Shown piece by piece: positions 1 through 11,223 of a DNA stretch of 64,000 nt. The notes beneath the pieces were generated by a model. It saw only the letters and a program-made list of their open reading frames with translations. It ran no database searches and was not told the DNA's origin. The stretch's first letter is position 1. Every line of letters starts with the position of its first letter. The DNA comes from Trichosphaerium sp. ATCC 40318 (taxonomy: Eukaryota; Discosea; Flabellinia; Trichosidae): contig JALMLS010000268.1 in assembly GCA_038496445.1 (NCBI GenBank), positions 248,001 through 312,000 on the forward strand. The letters are read 5' to 3'. The translations under genes were made by a program, and so were the position numbers.

Positions 1-61
1 TTGACACGTTTTTTCTTTTTTTTTTGTGTTTTTCTTTTTTTTGAAACTAACACGTGTGTAG

Positions 62-438
62 GTATAAAGGCGCTCGAAGAAATAAGATACTTGGTTGATA
101 ACAACTCACCTATACTACAAGCAAAGCTTAAATTCAGTGTTGTACCACCATGCCCAATATCGTTAATGATATCCAACCCAATGTGGAGAAAGTTGGCTAC
201 AAATGCATTGGATAAAGCTGGGATTGATTATAGTACATCCAAACATGATGATGGTTATGACTCAACTTGTTGGGTTATAACAGATACTATTTCAGAGACA
301 CAGAATATTCCTCCTTTGGCAAGTATTATTTTTCTGGCAAAAAGAATAGAAAATGATATTCCTGATCCTCCTGCAACTACTTTAGTGTCACCGATAGATT
401 ATAACTATATGGTGAAAATGATTACCACCAGTTTGTAA
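62..438 (+). CDS. 3' terminal exon of an unrecognised gene (5' end outside window)
   Basis: The window opens inside an intron: a T-rich tract ends in AG at about 60-61, and an open frame then runs to a TAA at 436-438, giving about 125 residues. The sequence has a soluble, globular character (for example PMWRKLATNALDKAGIDY and PPLASIIFLAKRI) and no low-complexity runs, which argues for real coding sequence. I do not recognise the family. The gene ends convergently with the MORN gene at 1017. Only the last exon is visible, so length and domain context are unknown. Confidence 0.45.
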
Positions 439-1016
439 AAAAAAAGAAAGTACGAAAAAGCTGTACAGCTTGTAGCCCTACAAGAAAGAAAAAAAAATAA
501 ATATTGTTTGTACATGCCTTTATTAAACCAATACGAGTTTGCAAATCAAGCAGCATTTCCACGCCTATTGCCTGAGTAAGGTAGTTACCATAACTCCTGA
601 GATTGGCTAGGCAGGGAATAACGTTAGTATTGATTAGAGGGGCATCGACAGTTTCGAAATACAAATTTTTGATTGGATATTTACCAGTTTTCGAGAATCT
701 TTGAGACCCTTTTGCTCACCTTAGAACCATCCTAAACTTAACCATGTAGCTACGATGCTATACTTACAGGCCCAAAAACAATTTTGTGATTCGTTTATGC
801 TGTACCCAGGAAAAGTAATCACACAGAAACTGGTTTGATTCAATACTTGATTTCAAAAGGAAAGGAGAATGTTTGCATCTCAAACGAATCACGTGATTCA
901 TATTGCTTTATGTGGATAGTGTTATTAGTGGCGAGGATATGTACTTATTAGCGGTTGTAGTGTAGAAACAATAAAAGAAATTGAAAAGACAAAAACTCTT
1001 TATTGTACATAGTTCA
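439..1016. other. Intergenic stretch between convergent genes
   Basis: This 578-bp stretch separates the stop codons of two convergent genes. A minus-strand frame at about 500-664 reads like protein (VDAPLINTNVIPCLANL and following) but has no clear start, splice partner or recognised homology, so I do not call it. A CACGTG palindrome lies at 890-895. Nothing else stands out. Confidence 0.4.
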
Positions 1017-1910
1017 TTAACTGTTGACTTTTTTACCGTATCTGTAATAACTAGTTGTGGTAACTACACTTTCATTTTTATACTTATATGTCACGTGTTT
1101 ACCATGTATTCTATTCATATCATAGAAACAATGAACATATATTCTTCCATCTTGTCCGAAATAATGTTTATATTCTCCATGTTTCTTACCATCTTTAAAG
1201 TGACAACAAAGTACCAAGATACCAAACTGATTCCACTTTTTATACTCACCATTCTTTTGACCATCAACAAAATAAGTCATAGACTTTAACCTTGTACTGC
1301 TCCACCACTCTCTCTTTAAACCTTCAGGTTTGTTCATATTATAATTGCAGTGTACTTGTAAGAAATGAATAGCTGTCTTAGCACTATATTTAGTAATACC
1401 ATAGAGTTTATAGTCACCGTGTTTCATCCCATTTTTATAAAACAAATGTTTAATCAAGAAACCATTCTGACTCTCTTTGTACTCTCCATGTAATTGACCA
1501 TCTTTATAAGTTTTTAAAAGTTCTACTTTATCTCTAGAATAAGTATGAGTGCCATGTGGTACTCCATCTTTGAAGTGTTTTGTCATAAACAGCTTGTTAT
1601 TGTCATATTGTTTATCAACTTGTAATAATCCTGAAGAGTACTGTTGCTCTATGCGATGTACAAAACCACGAGCCTTCTTGTTGTAAGTGATGAAAAGACC
1701 ATGTTTTCTGAGGTTTGAATCGTATTTTGATGTCATAGCTGTCTGCTTGCATATTGAAGGCCATTTACTCTTTAAAACGCTATCAGCGGTGTCTTTAAAC
1801 ATCATCCAAAGGAGTTCTGGAGGTAAGTCAACTAAACAAGGATATTCTCTTTCTCGACGCTCGGTAGAGATACTTTTAACGTTGTACTGTGCGCTGGCAG
1901 GAAAGCTCAT
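1017..1910 (-). CDS. F-box-like N-terminus plus MORN_2 (YwqK-type) repeat protein
   Basis: Single-exon gene of 297 residues. Residues about 25-45 read YPCLVDLPPELLWMMFKD, which matches the L-P-x-E-hydrophobic opening of an F-box. From about residue 100 onwards there are at least seven repeats of the pattern H/N-G-E-Y-K-x-(W/Y)...G-x-L...h-Y...G-K/Q, as in HGEYKESQNGFLIKHLFYKNG. That is the MORN_2/YwqK-type repeat. Such repeats form an elongated beta sheet, and the F-box would suggest a ubiquitin-ligase substrate adaptor, though the ligand is unknown. The gene is divergent from a paralogue at 2489 with the same layout and the shared phrase SKQTAMT(S/T)(K/R). Absence of introns is unusual in this window. 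Confidence 0.75.
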   Translation of the reverse strand: MSFPASAQYNVKSISTERREREYPCLVDLPPELLWMMFKDTADSVLKSKWPSICKQTAMTSKYDSNLRKHGLFITYNKKARGFVHRIEQQYSSGLLQVDKQYDNNKLFMTKHFKDGVPHGTHTYSRDKVELLKTYKDGQLHGEYKESQNGFLIKHLFYKNGMKHGDYKLYGITKYSAKTAIHFLQVHCNYNMNKPEGLKREWWSSTRLKSMTYFVDGQKNGEYKKWNQFGILVLCCHFKDGKKHGEYKHYFGQDGRIYVHCFYDMNRIHGKHVTYKYKNESVVTTTSYYRYGKKVNS

Positions 1911-2488
1911 AACGTTAGTTTCTAAATTTTGATTTTTTGAGTATTGAGGACAAAACTACCTGTAGAATAACAAAATAGTAAATACTACCTTCGTCGTTAA
2001 ACCATTGAACTGTTCAATGTACATATTGACGATTGTTGACCCTGAAATATCACGTGTGGAACGATTACAATTTGTATCTCATGGCTACTCTACATCCTAT
2101 CACTTTACTACATATCGCTTAGCTCCTGGAGCAATTCACCCATAAAAGCATGCCAGATATCATGGCACACTTCAGCACGAAGATGGTGAAGACAAAAAAT
2201 GTGGGCAAGGCAAACAAAATTGTCAAGTAAATACGTGGTTCTAATGGTCAACTTGAGCAATACATGGCGGCTGACTGCAAACAATAGGGTGAGATGAAGA
2301 ACGGAGAGAAAACGGGAGTGTTGTTTAGGACGTTGGAACTGTTTCCGTTCAAACACAAAAAAAAAAAAACAAGAACGCACCGAAAGTTATTTCGGCGAAA
2401 ATATTTGTAAATTGTTTGACAACTATTGACGCTAAATCACATTATTTTACTGCTCATAATCACACAAAGCAACACAAAACCTAAAACG
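1911..2488. promoter_or_regulatory. Divergent promoter region between two MORN_2 paralogues
   Basis: This 578-bp stretch lies between the start codons of the two divergent F-box-like/MORN genes. It contains a CACGTG palindrome at 2051-2056 and an A-tract at about 2357-2370. I see no coding sequence in it that I can support. That it holds both promoters is inferred from gene orientation only. Confidence 0.4.
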
Positions 2489-3235
2489 ATGAATACGTCA
2501 AAACAAGATATCTGTCACGTTTTACACCTTCCGTTGGAGCTTCAGCTCGAAATAGTTGATTTGGACTTCTCAGCGTATTTAATCTGGCCAATGTTATCCA
2601 AACAAACAGCGATGACGACAAGGTTTGATACACAGTTAGATAAACACGGTAAATGGCTAAAACAAGGTAAATTAGCTTCAAAGGTTATAAAACAACAGTA
2701 TTGGATACATGGTAAACGTGACGGTGAGTACAAAGAGTGGTATGCCCTCGGAACATTATCAAAGCAATGTCATTATTCCAATGATAAACTAGAAGGAGAT
2801 TACAAGATGTGGTATAGTAACGGAGTGCTATGGAAACATTGTGCTTATGTTAATGATACTCAACAAGGAGATTATAAGCACTGGTATGAAAATGGTCAGC
2901 TGAAAGAGCAGTCTTCTTATAACGCCAATCACAAGCTAGAAGGAGAAAACAAGTGGTGGTATGAAACTGGAATACTTATGTGTCATTGTAATTATATTGA
3001 TGGTAAACTTTCCGGTGAGTATAAGAGATGGTATGAAGATGGACAAATACAAGTCATACGTAATTATTCTAAGGGTAAAATCAGTGGAGATGTAAAGTGG
3101 TGGCATAAAAACGGACAACTTGCTGAGCATTGTGTTTATGTCAACGATAAGTTGGAAGGAGATTACAAGATATGGACATATCACGGACAACTTAAACACT
3201 GTGTACACTATAATAATGGTGAACCAACATATTAA
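2489..3235 (+). CDS. F-box-like N-terminus plus MORN_2 (YwqK-type) repeat protein
   Basis: Single-exon gene. I place the start at the ATG at 2489 (MNTSKQDICHVLHLPLELQL), giving 248 residues; the frame upstream of it has no ATG. The first 35 residues carry an F-box-like L-P-L-E-L-Q-L-E-I motif, followed by the SKQTAMTTRFD phrase shared with the neighbour at 1017-1910. From residue about 75 there are seven or eight regular 22-24 residue repeats of the type GEYKEWYALGTLSKQCHY and GDYKMWYSNGVLWKHCAY, the MORN_2/YwqK-type repeat. These are more regular than in the paralogue. Probable protein-protein interaction adaptor; partner unknown. Confidence 0.78.
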   Translation: MNTSKQDICHVLHLPLELQLEIVDLDFSAYLIWPMLSKQTAMTTRFDTQLDKHGKWLKQGKLASKVIKQQYWIHGKRDGEYKEWYALGTLSKQCHYSNDKLEGDYKMWYSNGVLWKHCAYVNDTQQGDYKHWYENGQLKEQSSYNANHKLEGENKWWYETGILMCHCNYIDGKLSGEYKRWYEDGQIQVIRNYSKGKISGDVKWWHKNGQLAEHCVYVNDKLEGDYKIWTYHGQLKHCVHYNNGEPTY

Positions 3236-3365
3236 CTGTACAAGGAATATCATAATAACAAACGTCATAACAACAGTGGAAAAAGAAACCCAAACAGACG
3301 TGGCCTTAACTAATAAATTTTTATTTATGAATTTTATAAATGTACATGATAGAACAATTATGCCC

Positions 3366-4211
3366 TCAAGAGTGAGTCTTGTCAGTACGGTAGTATTGCT
3401 GAGGTACTTCCATTTCAAGGCTATTAATATCATCAATCTTAACTAATGTTATGCCATCATCAAGTGTCAGAAAGCAAAAAACACTGCCGTTGAACATTGT
3501 TATGCCAGATACATATTCCAAATCATAAAGATTGAATGCTCTAATGTTGTCACTGAACAAATCATGCATTGTTATAAAACAAGGATATGTATGTGTTACA
3601 AGAACCTTAGATGCAACAGATAAATCTTGATCATTTTTATCATGATACAAACACATAAATCCTTCTTCTCCGGCATTGTATGTTTGATATTCCAAGTTTT
3701 TAGTTCCGTTTTCGTTTGACAAAAAGAACATTGGAAAATAAGTTCCATAAATACCTGGCATGCATTGATGTATAACAGAAGGTACGTTATTAAAAAACAA
3801 GTGCTTAGCAACTTGTCCGTAATATCCCTGGTCTGCAAAGTCATCTATCAAAGAAGACCAATATACGCATGTTGGCTTGTCAATCCAACACTTGTATATC
3901 CCTTGCTCTATTTTACCTTCTTTCTTTACAATAGTATAGTAAACACTCGGATCTTTGCTATCACAACACATTAAAACTATACTCTCATTCGAGATAACCT
4001 TGTCTTTGAACTTAATAGAAAAATCTCTGAGTATGCTTCCTGTTTTCAAGTCAACTACTGCAGACCGCGTTTCGCTTCTAACAACCATAAACTTTTCATC
4101 ACACGTGATAGATATTGAATAAATGTCTTGTATTTTTAGAAGAGTCCTTGGTTCCTTTGACGGTTGAGTCAAGTCGAACACTAATATAGTATCCCCTACA
4201 CCAACATACGC
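3366..4211 (-). CDS. Beta-propeller-like protein, 3' exon (5' end unresolved)
   Basis: An open frame of about 280 residues on the minus strand begins after a T-rich 3' splice site (CAG at 4214-4212) and ends at a stop at 3366-3368. The opening AYVGVGDTILVFDLTQ, then SISITCDEKFMVVRSETRSAVVDLKTG, has the strand-turn-strand rhythm of WD40/propeller blades, but I see no canonical WD dipeptides or other diagnostic motif. I could not find an upstream exon whose phase matches; frames at 4330-4560 look partly coding but are interrupted. The gene may be a divergent propeller protein or a truncated copy. Confidence 0.5.
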   Translation of the reverse strand, partial: AYVGVGDTILVFDLTQPSKEPRTLLKIQDIYSISITCDEKFMVVRSETRSAVVDLKTGSILRDFSIKFKDKVISNESIVLMCCDSKDPSVYYTIVKKEGKIEQGIYKCWIDKPTCVYWSSLIDDFADQGYYGQVAKHLFFNNVPSVIHQCMPGIYGTYFPMFFLSNENGTKNLEYQTYNAGEEGFMCLYHDKNDQDLSVASKVLVTHTYPCFITMHDLFSDNIRAFNLYDLEYVSGITMFNGSVFCFLTLDDGITLVKIDDINSLEMEVPQQYYRTDKTHS

Positions 4212-5189
4212 CTGAAAAAAAAAAATCAAAAAAAAAAGTACAAAAATAGAAAAGTGACATTGGTTTCAGTGTACAATTTTGCCTTAGAAATTCGTAAAAA
4301 GCGCCGTTGGTCAGTTTTAAAGTGTTTTACACAAAATGGCACTGCCCACAGACTGTTTTCCTTATTTTAGCGCTTAGCGACTTTAGGTATAAAGAATATG
4401 CGTCTGCGGAATGGTTTAAATAGCTGGAACGTACAAGGCCTGCCTTTGTGACTGAAATCTTACATTCAGTCTGTTCGTACATTCCTGGTACCTTGTAAGT
4501 CCAGTTGGGTATCATTGATGACGCTTTCACTGCACTCTGTCGATATAGTTAGTATAAATAGATAGAAACGTTACAATCGACAATTAAACTAGATTAATGG
4601 GTTGCAATAGTAATGAAAAGCTCTTGATAGCGTTTTAGGTTTCTAAGCATTCTTTGAGGTTCAAGCCGTACCATTTTAATGTTATTAGGTTGACGCTACT
4701 ATAGGTGTACGTTTGACACAATTGAGACGTTAATAGGCTTTGAATTGGTGTGATTCACAGAACACATTTATTAGCAATTGAAATCCTCACGACACAACTT
4801 ATCGTAAAAAGTAACAATGTTGGATTGTTGTTCCCAACGTTCTATTGCGGAGTTATACGCGGTCAATGACAACACCAAGACGTTTACTTTTAAGAAGGCC
4901 TCAAAAAAAAAGGTTAAGTTGTCTTCTATCAGTGTAACAAATTGAAGCACAATTTTCACTTGTTAACAACACTCTGCTTCCTTATTTAGAAGTGTAATTT
5001 GACAATGGTAACATACGCTATACGAACAAGTATTCATGCATTATGGGTACAAAGGTTTAAATGCAACAGAGTTGTTTTATTAATTGTTTTTCTCTCATTT
5101 ATCAAAGTGTTTCATTCGTCAGGTTGTACGTTTGTGATACACTCCTCATTACAAAAAACAATAAAGAAACTCAGTTAACAAAAATATCT
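4212..5189. other. Stretch with unresolved exon-like segments
   Basis: This 978-bp stretch should contain the 5' end of the propeller-like gene. A plus-strand frame at about 4350-4505 reads like protein in two blocks (LALSDFRYKEYASAEWFK, then LERTRPAFVTEILHSVCSY) with one in-frame TAG between them, and could be a decayed fragment or unresolved exons. A short plus-strand frame starts at about 4817. I cannot assemble a supported gene from any of these. Confidence 0.3.
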
Positions 5190-6989
5190 TTAAACAGAGC
5201 CAAGATTGCCAAAACCGCTGGTTTGGAGTTGACGTTGAAACGTCATTAACTCATTAACTTTTAATCTGGTCTCGATCATTCTCTGACGAGTCAACTGCTG
5301 CAATGCAGCCATACCGCCTCTAATATCGCCGTTTCTGGTTTAAAGTTAAACTAGAACAAAACAAAAAAATATTTTATGTCACGTGCCTGAAGCGTTGTCT
5401 AATTTGTTGTGTTTGATAGAAATTCTTGAGACTTTTTTGAAGAAAATTTAAAAAAGAAGTCACACCAAAAAACCCATTTTGCATCTCATCCTTTACAGGT
5501 GATGAATGGCCTAAAGATATCTTCCCTTGGTCATCAAACGCACCACAACTAGCAAACCCGAAAGCAAATCTCCAGTTCCTCTTATAAACCATTTCAAGCA
5601 TTTTCATAGCAGGAATCTCAGAAGGAAAACCTTGACGAGTTACATTCACAGCAACAGGTACAAAATACGCATTGATGTAATTTATGACTGATTCGTTCGA
5701 AAGTACAGTCGAACGCATCTAAAACAATCAATATTTTTGAAATAGTATAAATGATAACGCACCAGTCTCCCACCCAGTCAGCAAACATTGCTATTTTGAT
5801 CAGCTAATCTTCCAACAACAATCTCAACAAAAATAGGTTTTTGCAAACGTTGAGCTAACGCTACGGCCTTGGAAAAGAAACATGCGTCAGTATGCAAATA
5901 GGCTACTAATACTACCGCAAGTATATAAATACCTGAGCTGGAGATTGAGCCCATTTAATCAAGTTCCATCTTTGTAATGGCTCGTTTTTAAGAGCAATAA
6001 GAAGCCTCTTCTTGCGACTTTCTGGTAGTTGTTCTGGATTCTTTCCAGCCTCAGTCAAGTGATTGGCCTAAAAACAAAATATTGTCTTTAGTACACGTGA
6101 TGCGAACAATTAAAAGAGAACTTACCACACCTTGCATGAACATACCAGCAATAGCATTAGCAAACGGGTTAGGTTCACTAGCAGCGTTTGCTTGGTTTGT
6201 TTGACCTCTCCTATTGTTCTGAGAAACTGCTCCAGCTTGATTTCGAATACCGTGACCGAGCTGTACTTTAGGTAGAAGTGCTACAATCGAAAAGTCATTC
6301 AACAATAGAAAAATGCGTTATGTGAATCCACGTGTGGTGGTCATACCTGCTTCAGTTGCCAAGTCTATCCATTGTGCAGCATTTTGAGGTACTCCTAAAT
6401 GGTTATCGGTTTGTCCTGGTACATTTGAGGCTTCAACAAATGTTAACGCTTAAAACCAGATCAAAGAACCACTCACCTTTGTTTGCGTTGTTGATAAGCG
6501 TATTCGCTCGAAATTGCTGTTCGTTGACAGCTTGCGCGTGGTTTTGAGGTGCTGTAAATCCTCTGGTTACAGTATCAGCAATGGCGGTAGCTACCACAGT
6601 GCGTACCCGTCTGTGAAGTTATTTGTCCATAAATTTGCAATCCCACCGAGTAAATTACCTTAGAAAAGGTAAGAAAAGCTTACGTGATGAATAGTATATA
6701 CCTAGAGACTCGTTTGACGGTTGTTGTGTGTTCGGGGATCTTGGAGGCCTGTTTGGAACTGGTGGAGGTCTACCTCTCATTTTATGCGTGAACCTTATGT
6801 GCTCTACACGCAACTTTAGCGGACCTGCCCAGAAATGCCGAAAAGTTGTCAAAAAGGTTGTGACAAAAAGGTCAACGATTTTATTTTGGGCTCAATTTCG
6901 GCGTCTTCTTTGCAAACTTCAATGATGCGCAGTGCGACCGATATACCACCACATTCCTCAATGAGGTATGCTGTTACGGTAGAAGGCAT
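5190..6989 (-). CDS. UAS/thioredoxin-like domain protein (UBX-adaptor-like, no UBX seen)
   Basis: About ten exons. The start at 6989 joins to MRGRPPPVPNRPP through a short intron; if that junction is wrong, the ATG at 6780 is the start. A proline/glutamine-rich N-terminus precedes a conserved region: KWAQSPAQAVALAQRLQ, KPIFVEIVV, then STVLSNESVINYINAYFVPV. This matches the UAS/thioredoxin-like fold found in FAF1 and UBXD7, where the CxxC is missing. No UBX domain follows; the C-terminus is a helical tail (GGMAALQQLTRQRMIETRLK). The last intron (5386-5335) has a GC donor. In FAF1-type proteins this domain binds long-chain fatty acids or partners of ubiquitin pathways; the role here is inferred only. 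Confidence 0.6.
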
Positions 6990-7063
6990 GGTAAGACAGT
7001 TTGGTCGTGCGACAGCAATGGCAAATATAATAAACAGTTTTTTTTTGCTTTATTTCATCGTTG

Positions 7064-9248
7064 CTATTGTACAAAGTCCATATCATCTTGCTGATCATCA
7101 GGTTGATTTATGTCAACATGTAATTGTTCGTCTATAGAATCAGACGGAAGAGAAAATCCTGTTGACTCCATCAAGGTGTCACCATCTTCAGGACCATTCT
7201 GTAAATGAACATCGCCACCCTTCAACAAATCAGTTAATAGTTTCGTTTAAAATCATAAAAATCAGCATTTGTTAACCGCCTTTAAACCACAACATTATAG
7301 GTAATCACCAAATGTAGGTGGTGATTTACAAGTGGATGATTAAGGCCAAAAAAAAGGAAAAGAAAAAATATGGATTTGTTTTGTTGTTTCTTACATGATG
7401 TTGCTCCGAAGATAAATACAATTGTTCCTTCTGTTTTGAAGCATCTAGTGGCAATGCATACCCAGCTGGTACCATTGGTAAACTTATTTGTTGTGGCATT
7501 GCAAAAGGTCCGCCAATATTGGGTATACTCAGTGGAGCCTACAAAAAACGATTAAGAAAAAAATAAGATTAACAAAACAAGTTTCAACTCATAACGGCCT
7601 CACAACCCAACATAATTTGATATGACTCAAAATTCAACTAGGGTATCGCAAACAGATACTTATTCGCCTTACAATAGATAATTTGGTGTCAAACGAGATA
7701 ATAAGAGAACTCGTGTTTGAGCGAAAAAAAAAATACAGTTTGAAGATTTTTTGACGTACTTGTCCCATTGCAAGGCCATATTGCTGACCTACATGCAACT
7801 GTGCTTGATTATAAGCTTGTAATTGTTGTTGTAGTCTCTGAACATCTTGTTCATTTTGTCCAGCTGTCATAGCAGGTTGTAATTGCTGTATGAGCTGAAA
7901 ATTGGATCTGGTATACTGTTCAATTTGTTGACTGGCCTGGAGCTATTCAAAAAAATATTTCCGTTAGTACAATAACGTAATAAGCCGTATCCGTACAATT
8001 GCCATTCTTTCAGCCATAGAAGGTTGTTTTTGTTGGTGATGACCCTAAAAATAAAAGTTAGCAAAATAAAAATCAATTCTTGACTAACCATCGGCGCTGC
8101 AGGAACATTATCCAACGCTACACCGTCAGAACTCGATCTACCATAATATTGGGGTGTTTGCGGTTCCGGTTGGGTTTCTGTGTTATGTACAAATTGCGCT
8201 GGCTATGAGTACATTTCCGTTAAAAATATGACATGAAAAAAAAAAAGGGAGAAAAGTGTGAACTCCATCTCAAGCGGAATAAGGCTATTACCTGCTGCTG
8301 ATAGAACTGTGAATTATACGTCCTCATCTTTGGTGCTGAAGGAACAATATCAATCAAAAAATCAAACGTCCTTGTGTTAGAAACAGCGGAAGCAATATCA
8401 TCCTTTGTAAGTGTTTTACGCTTATTCCTAAGAGTATTCTCCCAAGCCCTTACAGCCACTTCTCTTATAAATAAACAACAAGCCATACCAAATAAATCAC
8501 CAATCTCTCCACCAATCATCTATTTTATCAGAAGAGACACGAGTCAGTACACAACATTTCCATTAAAACAATTATTGAAATTACAATAATTTTCAAAAAA
8601 AAAAGAAAAGAAAAAAAAAGAGAAAGACATACATTTACATCTTCATCTAGAAGCATTATCTTTCTTATACGTGCAACAGGCATAGGTGATTTCCTCTTTT
8701 TCTGTTTAAAATCAATTGACTCTATTTGATCTTGCATCTCCTTCCAGAATGTCTTTGATGGGTCACGTAATGAGTACAAAGGAGGTGGTATATGCTCGAA
8801 ATTATTCAAAAGAGTTTCCTGCACGTGAGATGTTTGTTGAGGTAGTTGAGGCCTTGCAAACGCTTGCAAGTTTCCATACGCCGCCGCATGCGCTGCTTGT
8901 AATTGAGAAGCCAATTGTTGAGGTTGAGGCGGGAGATACGTATTTACGTTGGCATAAGGCAATGAAATAGGCAGCGCTTGCCCAGGTACCGTCAAAGCGG
9001 CTATGTGATCTTGTAACTGAGAATTTGATAAGGCGGTTGGCTGATTTTGCGGAATTTCATCATTTGGCGCTATATACCCGCCAACAGCGCTTGGTTGTAC
9101 GCGTATCGAACCCTGGCTTCTTGTATTGTAGGGTGGAGAATGTAAGGAGGATAATGAGCTGTTTGTTAAATGCTCATCGTCTCCTTTATCACTTTAGCGT
9201 TTTGTGTCACCAATTATGTTGAATTATATACGTACCGTCTAATTCCAT
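7064..9248 (-). CDS. NFYC: Nuclear transcription factor Y subunit gamma (NF-YC/HAP5)
   Basis: The histone-fold core is unmistakable: FWKEMQDQIESIDF, then PVARIRKIMLLDEDVN, joined across an intron to MIGGEIGDLFGMACCLFI, then RTLTKDDIASAVSNTRTFDF and LIDIVPSAPK. This matches the NF-YC core (residues about 170-255 of roughly 480). Flanks are glutamine-rich (exons at 7500-7990 and 8880-8990) as in animal NF-YC activation regions, and the C-terminus is acidic (DDQQDDMDFVQ). The start exon MELDG at 9248 is joined through a GTACGT intron. NF-YC pairs with NF-YB and NF-YA to bind CCAAT. The histone fold diverges from animals at the position before helix 2 (MIGGE rather than MISAE). TAF6, another histone-fold gene, is divergent 158 bp away. 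Confidence 0.92.
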
Positions 9249-9406
9249 AGAAATTACTACCAATCAGATGCGACTTTGGAAATAATCCAACCAATGAATG
9301 AGCGTTTCGTTAAGTGAGAGTGTACGCTTAAGAATAGCGATTTGTGCGATTTCTGGGCCTGCAAACGGCATTTTCTTTGCGAAATTAACAATCTGGTCGT
9401 GATACT
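9249..9406. promoter_or_regulatory. Bidirectional promoter of NF-YC and TAF6 with CCAAT boxes
   Basis: Only 158 bp separate the two start codons. CCAATCAGA begins at 9260, a perfect match to the NF-Y core consensus, and a second CCAAT lies at 9291-9295, 31 bp further on. No CACGTG palindrome occurs here, unlike many other promoters in the window. Because one of the two genes encodes an NF-Y subunit, autoregulation is a natural inference; transcription start sites are not visible from sequence. Confidence 0.6.
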
Positions 9407-11223
9407 ATGTCTATTGTAACACCAAAAGTGATCAAAATTATTGCTCAAGAAAAGACAGAATGTACTATTGCTGATAACGTAGCCAAGCAACTCGCAGAGG
9501 ATGCTGAGTATAGAGTGCGCCAAATTATACAGGTACAGGCCCGTTTGCGAAACAACACCACCAACAGCACCGCATAACATCATACAACGCAAATATTTAA
9601 AAATACTACAGGAAGCCGCTAAATTCATGCGGCACAGTAAACGGGATAAATTAATACCCTCTGACATTGACAACGCGTTGAAACAACAAAAAATAGAGGT
9701 AATTACAATGAAAGTTAACGTTTATGCTAAATATTGCCAAAAAGGGCTTATACGGCTACTCTGGGCCCATGAATCATCGTATTGTAACCGTGGCGGGAAC
9801 TAATTTATTCTATCCCTCCTCTGCAGAAGTAACGTTCGCGGATATCATACAAGGCACGCATCAACATCCACGCTCAAAACAAAAACAGTTTGATTGACTG
9901 TTTTGACAGAAAAGCTTCCTCCTACTCCAAGAGCGCCAAGCTTCCAATCTCACTGGCTAGCAATCCGTGGCGTACAACCAAGAATACCACAGAACCCACA
10001 AGAGGCAAGTACAGTGCCAGAAACCAAGACAGAAGAGACGTACGATCCAAAAAAAAAATCAAAAAATCAGTTCGATCAAAATTTATTTTTTTTAATTCGT
10101 TCTAGGCCAAAGACACAAACCAAAGATGGCGTAGAGATAAAACCTCCAGCGAAACACGTCCTATCAAAGGAACTACAGCTTTATTTCACAAAAGTGACAG
10201 AAGCAATTACAGCAGATGAATCGCCTGATGCATTGCGTGAACACGCTCTAAATACTCTAAATTCTGACCCTGGAATTTATCAGCTCTTACCATACTTTAC
10301 ACAGTACATTGCAGAACAAGTAGTCAAAAACTTGCGAAAATTGAAGCTCCTCAAGATGCTCATGAAAATGGCTCATGCCCTACTAACAAACGCTCATATC
10401 CAAGTGGACCCATATGTACGTCATTTTAAGCTATTGAGAGCAATCTAGAAGCAAGTTAACTCAAAATCAAGATTTTTTTATTCAAAAGCTCTGTGGCGTA
10501 CTAACATCGTGTCTGTAGTTACATCAGCTCATGCCTCCAATACTAACGTGTTTGGTTGGTAAACGGCTTTGTGATGAACCAAACGAGGACCATTGGTCGC
10601 TTCGCGATTACGCTGCCAAGTTGTCTGCCTTTATTTGCCAACGGTGAGTACATGAAGCACTTTTTAGTAGTGATAGCTGACATTGACATGGAGGTGGGGA
10701 AAAGTCTACAATGATTTACAACCAAGGATCACAAAAACCTTGATCCTGGCTCTTCTAGAACCTAAAAAACCATTGACTACCCATTATGGCGCAATGAGAG
10801 GATTGGCGGCTATGGGACCTCAAGTCGTTTCTCTTTTATTGCTTCCAAATATTACTGTGTACATTAAACTACTGAGAGACAGTGGTATGCTAAAGTCTGA
10901 TAACTTGTTCAAACGTCAAGAGGCAGAAAAGTGCCATGACACCCTCCTGGTACGCGTAAAAAAACCCTCCAAGAAAAAAAAGAAAAAAAAGTTCCCAAAA
11001 AATCCCAACTGACGGTAACTCTTAGAGGATTTGTGGCGATTTCTTGGCTTGGGTGGCTAGGATTTTTCAAAAAGTTGCTAGTAAATACGACAAAGATAAA
11101 CAAAAAGATGCCCTCAACAAAATTGTTCCAAACTTTACGAACATTTACAAAGAGCTTCAAACTATTTTCGGTGAGAGCTTGCAACCTTATATTCTCCCAA
11201 GCCTCAAGGCCTTTAACATGTAA
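9407..11223 (+). CDS. TAF6: TFIID/SAGA subunit TAF6
   Basis: Eight or nine exons. The N-terminal histone fold reads CTIADNVAKQLAEDAEYRVR, then EAAKFMRHSKRDKLIPSDID across the first intron, matching TAF6. It is followed by GLYGYSGPMNHR, then SFQSHWLAIRGVQPRIPQNP (the family's LKAHWLSIEGCQPAIPENP block), then the HEAT-repeat domain: LSKELQLYFTKVTEAI, NSDPGIYQLLPYFTQYIAEQ, LHQLMPPILTCLVGKRLC, HWSLRDYAAKLSAFICQR, LQPRITKTL. Length is roughly 460 residues, shorter than human because the proline-rich tail is missing. One intron (9854-9909) has a GC donor; another (10416-10519) is longer at about 104 nt. The protein pairs with TAF9 in TFIID. Confidence 0.92.

Noticed and set aside
5061-5249. Plus-strand reading frame ending SLNRAKIAKTAGLELTLKRH, resembling the C-terminus of the fatty-acid hydroxylase.
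   Set aside because: The same bases code the last exon of the minus-strand UAS gene (GGMAALQQLTRQRM to the stop at 5190) with better splice support; the similarity is a short coincidence.
5760-5800. In-frame TGA in the UAS/thioredoxin-like gene, read as possible selenocysteine (V-C-U).
   Set aside because: An intron from 5786 to 5719 (GTTTGC to TTTTAG) removes the TGA, keeps phase and gives the normal family spacing between the KPIFVEI strand and the STVLSNESV helix. No SECIS-like need remains.
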